In this document: positions 1 to 6,015 of the stretch, one piece after another
Layout: every line of letters starts with the position of its first letter
Numbering within the stretch: position 1 is the first letter of the stretch
Assembly: GCA_913062745.1 (NCBI GenBank)
Contig: CAJXXJ010000235.1
Span: 1 to 6,324, forward strand
Origin: an uncultured Phaeodactylibacter sp.
GTDB taxonomy: Bacteria; Bacteroidota; Bacteroidia; Chitinophagales; Saprospiraceae
Length of the DNA: 6,324 nt
Reading direction: 5' to 3'
Notes under the pieces: generated by a model
Databases searched by the model: none
What the model was told of the DNA's origin: nothing
What the model saw: the letters and a program-made list of their open reading frames with translations, nothing else
Position numbers and translations under genes: made by a program

Positions 1-279
1 CTCCACATTGATACCAATCCAGTTAGCCGCATTCAGCACCTTAGCGAAGTATTCCGGGTAGCCAATCTTCCACCAGCCCACCTTCGTTTTATCCGGGTAG
101 TAAATACCGGCCAGATAATTGCCGGGCAGCGTATCACCGGAGTATTGCTCTTCGAAGTTGGCGCGCTGTCCAAAGCGGCCATTGCCTATGCTGAAAATGC
201 TTTCAGAAATGCGGTTATATTCCGGAATGAAGCCTTCTTCGATAATGCTCCATTCGTCGTGCTTGATATAATCTTTCAT
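1..279 (-). CDS. Glycoside hydrolase family 65 phosphorylase (maltose phosphorylase-like), N-terminal part
   Basis: This gene runs off the left edge, so only its first 93 codons are visible. The fragment starts MKDYIKHDEWSIIEEGF and contains IGNGRFGQRANFEEQYSG, then a YYPDKTKVGWW segment and a GYPEYFAKVLNAANWIGI segment. These match the N-terminal beta-sandwich region of GH65 inverting disaccharide phosphorylases. Such enzymes split maltose, trehalose, kojibiose or similar alpha-glucosides with phosphate, giving beta-glucose 1-phosphate and glucose. The catalytic (alpha/alpha)6 barrel and the substrate-determining loop lie outside the window, so the preferred disaccharide cannot be stated. 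The ATG at 279 is 17 bp after the stop of the beta-phosphoglucomutase gene, whose product uses beta-glucose 1-phosphate, so the two almost certainly form one operon. No signal peptide is seen, consistent with a cytoplasmic enzyme. No clear Shine-Dalgarno precedes the start. Confidence 0.88.
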   Translation of the reverse strand, partial: MKDYIKHDEWSIIEEGFIPEYNRISESIFSIGNGRFGQRANFEEQYSGDTLPGNYLAGIYYPDKTKVGWWKIGYPEYFAKVLNAANWIGINVE

Positions 280-296
280 AAGTGGGTCAGTGAATT

Positions 297-959
297 TTAT
301 TGGTTGGCAGCCTCGGGCAGCTGCGCGAGGATATCTTCAAATGTGCGCCCGACAAAATCAGGCACTACGGCATGAGCATGGCTGAGGTTGTCGCCGCCTA
401 TGCCTACTGCATAAAAATCGCCGGCCAGCGCAGCATCCACACCGCGTTCGGCATCTTCAAATACAATGCACTCTTTGGGCTGCAGCGCCATGACGTCCGC
501 TCCAAGTTGAAAAACCTGCGGGTCCGGCTTGCTTCGGGTCAGCTTATTGCCGTCAATAATCGCTTCAAAGCGGGCCTTTAGGCCGATCTGCTCGATAATG
601 GTCGTCGCATTCTTGCTGCTTGAGCCAATAGCCTTGCGGATGCCCCGCTCTTCCAGATTATTAAGGAAAGGCATTACTCCCTCCAGGATTTCGCTGTCGT
701 CCATATCCAGGATGTACTCCCGGTACCAGCTGTTTTTCTTTTCAGCCAAAGCCTCTTTCTCTTCCTGAGATTTTTCCACGCCGCCCCACTCCAGGATGAG
801 GTCGAGCGAGTCCATGCGGCTGACTCCTTTCAGCTGCTCGTTCTTCTCTTCTGTAAAATCGAAACCCAGCTCGTTGGCCAGGCGCCGCCAGGCGATGAAA
901 TGGTACTTTGCGGTATCTACGATGACCCCGTCCAGGTCAAAAATGCAAGCTCTGATCAT
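297..959 (-). CDS. pgmB: Beta-phosphoglucomutase (HAD superfamily)
   Basis: This cytoplasmic enzyme interconverts beta-D-glucose 1-phosphate and glucose 6-phosphate through a beta-glucose 1,6-bisphosphate intermediate. The 220-residue length fits the family (about 220). HAD motif I is FDLDGVIVDT, with nucleophile Asp8 and general acid/base Asp10. The cap-domain substrate motif LKGVSRMDSL is at 43-52, including Arg48. HAD motif II is GSSSKNA from 112, the motif III lysine is Lys144 in RSKPDPQVF, and the Mg-binding motif IV is VFEDAERG with Glu168 and Asp169. Thr16 and His20 match the hinge residues that set beta-phosphoglucomutase apart from phosphoglycolate phosphatase. The gene begins a new unit after the terminator that follows kbl. 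It leads into the GH65 phosphorylase 17 bp downstream, which should supply its substrate. All catalytic residues are present; a generic HAD phosphatase is a much weaker alternative. Confidence 0.93.
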   Translation of the reverse strand: MIRACIFDLDGVIVDTAKYHFIAWRRLANELGFDFTEEKNEQLKGVSRMDSLDLILEWGGVEKSQEEKEALAEKKNSWYREYILDMDDSEILEGVMPFLNNLEERGIRKAIGSSSKNATTIIEQIGLKARFEAIIDGNKLTRSKPDPQVFQLGADVMALQPKECIVFEDAERGVDAALAGDFYAVGIGGDNLSHAHAVVPDFVGRTFEDILAQLPEAANQ

Positions 960-981
960 TTGGCTTAGTTTATAATGAGGG

Positions 982-989
982 TAAATATA
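982..989 (-). promoter_or_regulatory. Possible Bacteroidota-type -7 element upstream of pgmB
   Basis: On the minus strand the intergenic region reads CTATATTTACC about 25 bp before the pgmB ATG. TATATTTA resembles the TAnnTTTG -7 box recognised by the primary sigma factor of Bacteroidota and would give a short leader of roughly 15-18 nt. The upstream TTTG/TTG-type -33 element is not convincing. A promoter is expected somewhere here because the terminator after kbl separates the two units. The exact assignment is an inference. Confidence 0.28.
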
Positions 990-1017
990 GTGGATTTTTC
1001 CGCCGGCTGAAAGGATA

Positions 1018-1030
1018 GTGTTAAAAACAC
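1018..1030. repeat. Short perfect inverted repeat GTGTT-AAA-AACAC
   Basis: A 5-bp inverted repeat with a 3-bp spacer lies between the kbl terminator and the putative pgmB promoter, about 29 bp upstream of the -7-like box. Its position would suit an operator for a sugar-responsive regulator. It is short enough to arise by chance in an A/T-rich stretch, and no regulator gene is present in the window. Confidence 0.2.
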
Positions 1031-1050
1031 ACTAAACACGCGCAGGCCGT

Positions 1051-1095
1051 AAAACGAGCGAGCCTGCTCAGCAACGCTTTATTGAGCAGGCCCGC
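1051..1095 (-). terminator. Rho-independent terminator downstream of kbl
   Basis: Read on the minus strand, 1095-1083 pairs with 1070-1058 to form a 13-bp stem. Its core is the perfect 9-bp GCCTGCTCA/TGAGCAGGC, extended outward by one G-U pair and three G-C pairs. The loop is 12 nt. The sequence leaving the stem is TCGTTTTA (1057-1050), a short U-rich tail. The structure starts 23 bp after the kbl stop and lies well before pgmB. It is therefore the probable 3' end of the tdh-kbl transcript and the boundary between the threonine and disaccharide units. The U tract is modest, so some readthrough is possible. Confidence 0.6.
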
Positions 1096-1118
1096 AATCC
1101 GGTTGTAGCGTAAACGGT

Positions 1119-2306
1119 TTAGATAACGCCAAGTTCTTTACCCACCTTGGTAAAGGCTTCTATGGCCTGATCCAGGTGCTCGCGTTCGTGCGCAGCGGAG
1201 ATTTGTGTGCGGATACGCGCTTTGCCCTTGGGCACCACCGGGTAGAAGAAGCCGATCACATAGATGCCCTCTTCGAGCAGGCGGTTGGCAAACTGCTGAG
1301 ACAGCTTGGCATCGTACAGCATGATGGGAACGATGGGCGTCTCGCCCGGCAGGATATCGAAGCCGGCCTTCGTCATTTGCTCGCGGAAGTATTTAGTATT
1401 GCCTTCCAGTTTATCGCGCAGCTCGGTGGAGGCGCTCAGTACGTCCAACACCTTGATAGATGCACCAATGATGGCCGGGGCCACCGTATTGGAAAACAGA
1501 TAAGGGCGGGAACGCTGCCGCAGCATATCCACAATTTCCTGGCTCGCAGCCGTGAAACCTCCGGATGCCCCACCCAGTGCTTTGCCCAGTGTGCCGGTGA
1601 TGATATCCACCCGGCCCATCACATCGTGGTGCTCGTGGGTACCCCGCCCCGTCTTGCCGATGAAGCCGGTAGCGTGGCAGTCGTCCACCATCACCATAGC
1701 GTCGTACTTATCCGCCAGGTCACAAATTTTGTCCAGGCGCGCGATGTCGCCATCCATGGAGAACACACCATCGTTGGCAATGAGGCGGCGGCGGGCCGAC
1801 TGTGCTTCCTTCAGCTTTTCTTCCAGGTCAGCCATATCACTGTGCTTATAGCGGTAGCGGGCAGCTTTGCATAAGCGGATGCCGTCAATGATGGAAGCGT
1901 GGTTCAGCTCGTCTGATATAATAGCGTCTTCCTTGCCGAGGATAGGCTCAAACAAACCGCCGTTAGCGTCAAAAGCAGCCGCATAGAGGATGCTGTCTTC
2001 CGTGCCCAAAAACTCAGCAATTTTCTGCTCCAGCTCCTTATGGATATCCTGCGTACCGCAAATGAAGCGCACGCTCGACAGGCCGAAGCCGTGGGTATCG
2101 ATGGCATCCTTAGCAGCCTTGATGACTTCCGGGTGGGAAGAAAGCCCCAGGTAGTTGTTTGCACAAAAATTGAGCACTTCTCCGGTGCTTCGGGTCTTTA
2201 TTTCGGCAGACTGCGGCGTGGTGATAATACGCTCTTCCTTGTACAGGCCGGCTTCTTTGATTTCGCTCAGCTCTTGTTCCAGAGCCGGTTCTACATTTTT
2301 AAACAT
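1119..2306 (-). CDS. kbl: Glycine C-acetyltransferase (2-amino-3-ketobutyrate CoA ligase)
   Basis: This PLP-dependent alpha-oxoamine synthase cleaves 2-amino-3-ketobutyrate with CoA to glycine and acetyl-CoA, the second step of threonine catabolism. The 395-residue length is typical of Kbl. The family signature [14 protein letters not shown] is near 46-59. Further on are [13 protein letters not shown] (81-93), [12 protein letters not shown] (131-142, with PLP-stacking His136), [10 protein letters not shown] (178-187) and [11 protein letters not shown] (207-217, with Asp208 and His211 contacting PLP). The PLP-binding Lys242 is in [12 protein letters not shown]-terminal [15 protein letters not shown] segment carries the carboxylate-binding arginine. 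The neighbouring tdh gene, 15 bp upstream, makes its substrate, which supports Kbl over the related KAS/SPT/BioF synthases. The ATG at 2306 begins [13 protein letters not shown], a normal Kbl N-terminus. The terminator after the stop ends the unit. Confidence 0.95.
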   Translation of the reverse strand: MFKNVEPALEQELSEIKEAGLYKEERIITTPQSAEIKTRSTGEVLNFCANNYLGLSSHPEVIKAAKDAIDTHGFGLSSVRFICGTQDIHKELEQKIAEFLGTEDSILYAAAFDANGGLFEPILGKEDAIISDELNHASIIDGIRLCKAARYRYKHSDMADLEEKLKEAQSARRRLIANDGVFSMDGDIARLDKICDLADKYDAMVMVDDCHATGFIGKTGRGTHEHHDVMGRVDIITGTLGKALGGASGGFTAASQEIVDMLRQRSRPYLFSNTVAPAIIGASIKVLDVLSASTELRDKLEGNTKYFREQMTKAGFDILPGETPIVPIMLYDAKLSQQFANRLLEEGIYVIGFFYPVVPKGKARIRTQISAAHEREHLDQAIEAFTKVGKELGVI

Positions 2307-2321
2307 GTGGGTTCTGTGATT

Positions 2322-3281
2322 TTATGATGTTAGCTCGTGGTAATAGGTCTCCAGGTGCCGCAGCATATCTATAGTCATTTTCGGCAGGTCGTAGGCATGC
2401 TGCCAGCCCCAATCCTGACGGGCAGGGGTATCGTCTATGCTTTCCGGCCAGCTTTCCGCAATTTTCTGGCGGAAGTCCGGAGCATACCTGATTGCAAAGC
2501 CCGGACGCTGCCGGCGGATTTCTGCGGCTATCTCTGCCGGCGTAAAGCTCATGGCAGCCAGGTTGTAAGAGGTACGGATCTTCAACTGTGCGGCCGGCGC
2601 CTCCATCAGCTCAAGTGTAGCCCGGATGGCATCATCCATGTACATCATCGGCAGGCGGCTGTTTTCCGCAAGGAAGCATTCGTACGGCTCCCCTTTCACG
2701 GCATAGTGGTAAATATCCACCGCGTAATCGGTGGTGCCGCCACCGGGCAGCGACTGATAGCCTACGATGCCGGGATAGCGCAACGAGCGCACGTCCACTC
2801 CGTAGCGGCGGTGGTAGTACTCGCTCCACTGCTCTCCCGCCACCTTGCTGATGCCGTAGACCGTTGCCGGCTGCAGCACGGCGTCCTGCGGAGTATCCAC
2901 TTTAGGAGTGGCTCCGCCGAAAACAGCAATGGAGCTGGGGCAAAACACCTTTAGCCCGTATTCCTTCGCCGCGTTCAGCACATTAAACAGGCCAGACATG
3001 TTGATGTCCCAGGCCCATTGTGGATTTTGCTCTCCCTTAGCCGAAAGAATGGCCGCCAGATGATAAATCTGTCGCACCTTATATTTTTTGACAAGGCCAT
3101 TCAGGGCTTCTGCATCGAGCACGTCGAGCATTTCAAAGGGCCCGTCAGATTGGGCCTGCGGGCGGCGGATATCCGTCGCAACCACTTGCTCTGCAGAGTA
3201 GGCATCGCGCAGTGCCTGCGTAAGAACGGTACCGATTTGCCCATTGGCCCCGGTAATGAGGATGGTTTCGTTTTTCTTCAT
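2322..3281 (-). CDS. tdh: L-threonine 3-dehydrogenase, extended SDR (epimerase-like) type
   Basis: This enzyme oxidises L-threonine with NAD+ to 2-amino-3-ketobutyrate, the substrate of the Kbl encoded just downstream. The 319-residue protein has an N-terminal Rossmann NAD site ITGANGQIG (9-17) and Asp37 at the end of the second strand, which favours NAD over NADP. HLAAILSAKGE is at 74-84 and the PSSIAVFG strand at 115-122. The catalytic pair is Tyr142 and Lys146 in VYGISK. The segments RYPGIVGY, PGGGTTDYAV, PMMYMDDAIRAT and SWPESIDD are characteristic of SDR-type threonine dehydrogenases of Bacteroidota, some archaea and animals. This family is unrelated to the zinc-dependent E. coli Tdh. 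The ATG at 3281 has an A/T-rich leader (CCAAATTAAT) without a Shine-Dalgarno. The stop is 15 bp from kbl. A general sugar epimerase is unlikely given these motifs and the kbl linkage. Confidence 0.93.
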   Translation of the reverse strand: MKKNETILITGANGQIGTVLTQALRDAYSAEQVVATDIRRPQAQSDGPFEMLDVLDAEALNGLVKKYKVRQIYHLAAILSAKGEQNPQWAWDINMSGLFNVLNAAKEYGLKVFCPSSIAVFGGATPKVDTPQDAVLQPATVYGISKVAGEQWSEYYHRRYGVDVRSLRYPGIVGYQSLPGGGTTDYAVDIYHYAVKGEPYECFLAENSRLPMMYMDDAIRATLELMEAPAAQLKIRTSYNLAAMSFTPAEIAAEIRRQRPGFAIRYAPDFRQKIAESWPESIDDTPARQDWGWQHAYDLPKMTIDMLRHLETYYHELTS

Positions 3282-3326
3282 ATTAATTTGGTCAGAGCTC
3301 AGTATATTCGGTCAACACATAAGGCT

Positions 3327-3355
3327 GGGCTGCGGTTCTGCACCTTCAGCAGCCC
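3327..3355 (-). repeat. Inverted repeat spanning the stop codon of the HsdR-N gene
   Basis: GGGCTGC (3327-3333) and GCAGCCC (3349-3355) are a perfect 7-bp inverted repeat around a 15-nt loop that contains the TGA stop of the upstream gene. No U-run follows on the minus strand, so it is at best a weak or factor-dependent terminator, or an RNA-stabilising hairpin ahead of tdh. It may also be chance in GC-rich sequence. Confidence 0.3.
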
Positions 3356-3798
3356 TCGGGTATAGCTTCCAGAAAGTTGAACTTCCGCTGATCGTAGTCC
3401 ATAGCGCAGCAGTAAGTGTCCATTCCGTTGGTCACCATAAGGTATGGCACCTGCAGCTGCGTATTGTACCAGGCCGCCTGCTCAAATACAGCGGGCCCGA
3501 TTTTCACCTGTGGCGCTTTGCACTCGATGAGCAGAAAGGGAGCCACCTGTGCATCGTACGCCAACAGGTCAAAGCGGCGCTGCAGGGTATTGACCTGAAG
3601 CCCGCGCTCCATGCTCAGCCGGGTTTTGCGGTAGCCACGTTCTTCCAGCAGGTAGCACAGCACCAGTTGCCGGACCATTTCCTCGGGTTGCAGCACCAGC
3701 CACTTTTTCCGGACGGGGTCAAAGATAAACCTTTTGCCATCCTCCCGCCTGATCCGCAGTTGATCTTTGTAACGCAGTAAATCCAGGTCCAGTCGCAT
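3346..3798 (-). CDS. Stand-alone HsdR N-terminal domain protein (PD-(D/E)xK nuclease fold)
   Basis: This 150-residue protein resembles the small proteins annotated as 'type I restriction enzyme R protein N-terminal domain' (HSDR_N_2 family) in Bacteroidota. An N-terminal part (about 20-60) contains RFIFDPVRKKWLVL and a PEEMVRQLVLCYLLEERGY helix. The nuclease core follows: RRFDLLAY with Asp77, then LLIECKAP with Glu92 and Lys94. This gives an intact D-x14-E-C-K metal-binding motif. After it comes a FEQAAWYNTQLQVPYLMVTNG segment (about 104-125), typical of this fold. No helicase/translocase domain and no hsdM or hsdS genes are present in the window, so it is not part of a visible restriction system. 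Its role is unknown; a housekeeping DNA-processing job is possible. It lies 32 bp after the DUF1028 stop and 64 bp before tdh. AGAGG sits almost against the ATG, too close for a normal ribosome binding site. Confidence 0.82.
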   Translation of the reverse strand: MRLDLDLLRYKDQLRIRREDGKRFIFDPVRKKWLVLQPEEMVRQLVLCYLLEERGYRKTRLSMERGLQVNTLQRRFDLLAYDAQVAPFLLIECKAPQVKIGPAVFEQAAWYNTQLQVPYLMVTNGMDTYCCAMDYDQRKFNFLEAIPEGC

Positions 3799-3830
3799 AC
3801 CTCTTTCAATTTGCGCGAATGTAGCATTTC

Positions 3831-4853
3831 TCAGCGGACTACCGTAATGCGCTGCGGGCGGTAGCTGCGGCCGGTATCATCCGAGAGGCAAAGCCAGTAC
3901 AAGCCGGACTGCTCAGGCATTTCGACCTGCTGCCGCCCGGGCAGCACCGGTACTTCCTGTACAACCTGCCCTCCGGTAGCGACCCACTTTAGCCGGAAGG
4001 CATCCGCCACGGCCAGCACTTCAATCTGCAACTGTTCTCTGGCCGGGTTGGGATAAGCCCGGAAGGCGGGCTGCTCCGGCTGCAGGCTGCCGCGCGACTC
4101 CGTCAGCAGCCATTCATCAAAGAGCGCCTGCAGGGAGTCAATTGGCTCCACACCGGGCAGGGTTTCCGCCACATTCAGCTCCAGCCAGGGGTCGTCCGGG
4201 TCGTCGCCCGGCTTGAATACGCGCAGGAAAGCAGATGTAGATGAGGTGCCGGCATCGGTACAGCGGGCATCCGCACCGACCATATTAGCACCCTGCATGG
4301 CCGCCATCAGCCGTTCCGCCAGCGTGCCTGTTGTGTTGTTGAAGGCAGCCTCCATATTATCGACTACTTCCGGGCCTTTGAGGATATTGCCCTGTATGGC
4401 GTAGGTCGCCCCGGTGCGGTGCCCCTTCCAGTCGTCCGCACTCTGCCCGGTAAACGCTGCTGCCGAAGCCTGCCCGTTTTCATCCAGCGCAGCAACGCCG
4501 TATTGCCGGTACTGCGGGTTAAAATTTTGGGAATTGCAGGCGTCATTGGCTATCAGCCAGTCGATGACATCCTGCGGGCTGCTGCCTTCGCCGAGGCGGG
4601 CCACTCCATTGACCAGGTTGATATGTGGGTTGAGGCAAATATAAGCCTGTGCATTCACCCCTCCCCTGCCGGGAATAATGCCGCTGAGCAGGATGACGCC
4701 GCCGATTTGCCCGATGCCGGGTACGCAGGTCGCACCGGCGCTGCCAACTTCTCCGGTTTCGGGGTCTACGGCAACGATAGAGAAAGTGTCCTGTGCCTGC
4801 ACGGCAAAGAACGCCACAGCTATCAACAGGGTACAAATGGTCTGTTTCATCAT
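3831..4853 (-). CDS. Secreted DUF1028 protein with T9SS C-terminal sorting domain
   Basis: This 340-residue protein has three parts. Residues 1-20 are a signal peptide (Lys3, hydrophobic core ICTLLIAVAFFAV, likely cleavage AVQA|QD). Residues about 23-215 match DUF1028: it opens TFSIVAVDPETGEVGSAGA, has PGRGGVNAQAY and LGEGSSPQDVIDW segments and YGVAALDENGQ, and continues through the GNILKGPEVVDNMEAAF stretch. A C-terminal T9SS type A sorting domain spans about 264-340, starting FRAYPNPAREQLQIEV and ending GLYWLCLSDD...RITVVR. The protein should cross the inner membrane by Sec and the outer membrane by T9SS, ending up on the cell surface or outside. The DUF1028 function is unknown; the domain has been related to Ntn hydrolases, so a hydrolase is possible. 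The mature part has cysteines 43, 73, 106, 198 and 322. Tandem ATG codons at 4853 and 4850 make the exact start uncertain by one residue. Confidence 0.87.
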   Translation of the reverse strand: MMKQTICTLLIAVAFFAVQAQDTFSIVAVDPETGEVGSAGATCVPGIGQIGGVILLSGIIPGRGGVNAQAYICLNPHINLVNGVARLGEGSSPQDVIDWLIANDACNSQNFNPQYRQYGVAALDENGQASAAAFTGQSADDWKGHRTGATYAIQGNILKGPEVVDNMEAAFNNTTGTLAERLMAAMQGANMVGADARCTDAGTSSTSAFLRVFKPGDDPDDPWLELNVAETLPGVEPIDSLQALFDEWLLTESRGSLQPEQPAFRAYPNPAREQLQIEVLAVADAFRLKWVATGGQVVQEVPVLPGRQQVEMPEQSGLYWLCLSDDTGRSYRPQRITVVR

Positions 4854-4865
4854 TTTAGGTTTGAG

Positions 4866-4908
4866 TGCTGCCGGCAGAGCGCCACCAAGGCAGGCGCTGC
4901 CGGTAGCA
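4866..4908 (-). repeat. Strong imperfect hairpin between two T9SS cargo genes
   Basis: On the minus strand TGCT-A-CCGGCAGCGCC (4908-4893) can pair with GGCG-CT-CTGCCGG-C-AGCA (4883-4866). This makes 15 base pairs interrupted by one A-C mismatch and a 2-nt bulge, with a 9-nt loop. It starts 12 bp after the Omp28-like stop and ends 12 bp before the DUF1028 start. No U tract follows (CTCAAACCTAAA), so it is not a classical intrinsic terminator. It may stabilise or separate the two messages or affect translation of the DUF1028 gene. Confidence 0.45.
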
Positions 4909-4920
4909 TGGTGAATCGCC

Positions 4921-6000
4921 TTATCGGAAAATTACCGGATGCGTAGCCGTCTGCTTTCCATCGGTGAGCTGCAGGTAGTATTGCCCGGCAGGCAATCCAC
5001 CCCGCTGCAACTCAAAAGTCTGTCCGCCGGAAGGCAGGTTGCCCTGAAAGAGCTGCCGCAGCACACGCCCCTGCCCGTCTGTAAGCTGCAAGCGTACGCC
5101 CGCCCATGCATGCTTAAGCTGTACATGTACCGTTAGTTGCTCGTGCGCCGGTGTGGGGTAAGCCTGCATCTGCTGCAGCGCCAACGGAGCGCGGGTAGCA
5201 GAGATCAAGGTCTCGCGCACCTGATTGGCATTGAGGACCGCGTAGTTGCCGGCACTGCCGATCCAGAGAACCGCGCCGATGAGGATTTGGCCATCACCCA
5301 GTCCGGACAGGTCTTCGAATCCGGCAGCCTGCAAATCTGCGTAGCTGATGCGGTACTCCCGTTCTTCCTCGTCTCCGCTCGCAAAGGCTGTACCCAGCAG
5401 CTCGCCGAAAGTCTCTCCGCCCACCGCCATGCGCAGTACATTCTTATGCTCGGCATCGCTGCCCTGCCCGGTCTGTGAGGCTACCACCTCTGGCTGTATG
5501 AGGTAGACTGCCAGGCGCACGTTCTCCTGCGAAGGCTGGAAGAAGCGCGTTTTAGTCTGTATCACCAACTCCTCAGCTTCCACATCGGGGTACGCCAGAA
5601 TACCGGTCTGCGCCTGCGGTGCCTGCTCGCTAATCTGCTGTACCTGCTGCTGTACCTGCTGCCGCACCTGATCGGTATTGGAGCTGTTCACGCCCAGGTT
5701 ATCGGTATTCAGGTAAAAAATCGGCTGGCTGAAACCGCCGAGCTCGTCCACAAGGGCTGCAGAGGCCGGGTTTTCCAACTGACTGCCTCCGTAGTGAGCG
5801 GCTATGACGAGCGCCTGTGATTCGTTATCCGCCAGCAGGTCACGGAATAGCGACCAGCCGTAACCGCCGCACTTGGAGCACCAGGTAGCAGTGCGCTTAG
5901 TGAGGAGCGGCAGCTGTGTTTCCGGCACTTCGATTTCCTGCGCGTGCAGGCTCAGTGCGCTGAAGGTGCATGCTAAAGCAAAGAGTAAAAAGCGTTTCAT
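4921..6000 (-). CDS. Secreted Omp28-like thioredoxin-fold protein with T9SS sorting domain
   Basis: This 359-residue protein starts with a signal peptide (MKRFLLFALACTFSALSLHA|QE, cleavage after 20). Its first domain resembles the Omp28-related family. TKRTATWCSKCGGYGW carries a thioredoxin-like CxxC (Cys41, Cys44), and SQPIFYLN holds a Pro at 93 in the expected cis-proline position. The later EHKNVLRM segment is also typical of Omp28 proteins. Cys41 and Cys44 are the only cysteines left after signal cleavage, which fits a redox pair. A Gln-rich stretch near 110-125 probably forms a short helix. Residues about 280-359 are a T9SS type A sorting domain (YPTPAHEQLTV, LTDGQGRVLRQL, LPAGQYYLQL). 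The protein should be surface-exposed or released. Its substrate is unknown; it could be a thiol-disulfide or adhesion-type surface protein. It lies 54 bp downstream of the gamma-glutamyltransferase stop and upstream of another T9SS cargo gene. Confidence 0.83.
   Translation of the reverse strand: MKRFLLFALACTFSALSLHAQEIEVPETQLPLLTKRTATWCSKCGGYGWSLFRDLLADNESQALVIAAHYGGSQLENPASAALVDELGGFSQPIFYLNTDNLGVNSSNTDQVRQQVQQQVQQISEQAPQAQTGILAYPDVEAEELVIQTKTRFFQPSQENVRLAVYLIQPEVVASQTGQGSDAEHKNVLRMAVGGETFGELLGTAFASGDEEEREYRISYADLQAAGFEDLSGLGDGQILIGAVLWIGSAGNYAVLNANQVRETLISATRAPLALQQMQAYPTPAHEQLTVHVQLKHAWAGVRLQLTDGQGRVLRQLFQGNLPSGGQTFELQRGGLPAGQYYLQLTDGKQTATHPVIFR
5635..5670. repeat. Short CTG-rich tandem repeat coding for Gln-Gln-Val units
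   Basis: CTGCTG(CTG)TAC/CAC units recur about three times in tandem with a 9- to 12-bp period. They encode the QQVQQQVQQ stretch of the Omp28-like protein. The array stays in frame, so changes in unit number would lengthen or shorten this glutamine-rich segment without breaking the gene. Confidence 0.45.
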
Positions 6001-6015
6001 ATTGCTTGTTTTGAT

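Noticed and set aside
145..375. A 76-codon plus-strand open frame across the pgmB/GH65 junction
   Set aside because: It overlaps two genes with strong family motifs on the other strand and has no support of its own.
960..1118. A riboswitch or small RNA in the longest intergenic gap
   Set aside because: The gap is accounted for by a terminator-like hairpin after kbl and a short promoter-like region before pgmB; no known riboswitch consensus was recognised.
1176..1874. A 232-codon open frame on the plus strand, antisense to kbl
   Set aside because: It is rich in His, Arg and Ala in the pattern of a reverse-frame shadow of a GC-rich gene, has no recognisable domain, and kbl on the other strand is unmistakable.
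2337..2954. A 205-codon plus-strand open frame opposite tdh
   Set aside because: It lies wholly inside a well-supported gene and its translation has no family resemblance or secretion signal.
3244..3780. A 178-codon plus-strand open frame opposite the HsdR-N gene
   Set aside because: The minus-strand frame carries the conserved D-ExK nuclease motif and the plus-strand translation shows nothing recognisable.
3346..3798. A type I restriction-modification or other defence system
   Set aside because: Only the HsdR-N-type domain is present. There is no motor domain, methylase, specificity subunit or toxin-antitoxin gene nearby, so naming it a defence system would be unsupported.
4419..4946. A 175-codon plus-strand open frame covering the DUF1028 gene start and the intergenic hairpin
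   Set aside because: It is antisense to a signal peptide and DUF1028 region that are clearly coding on the minus strand; its composition is that of a shadow frame.
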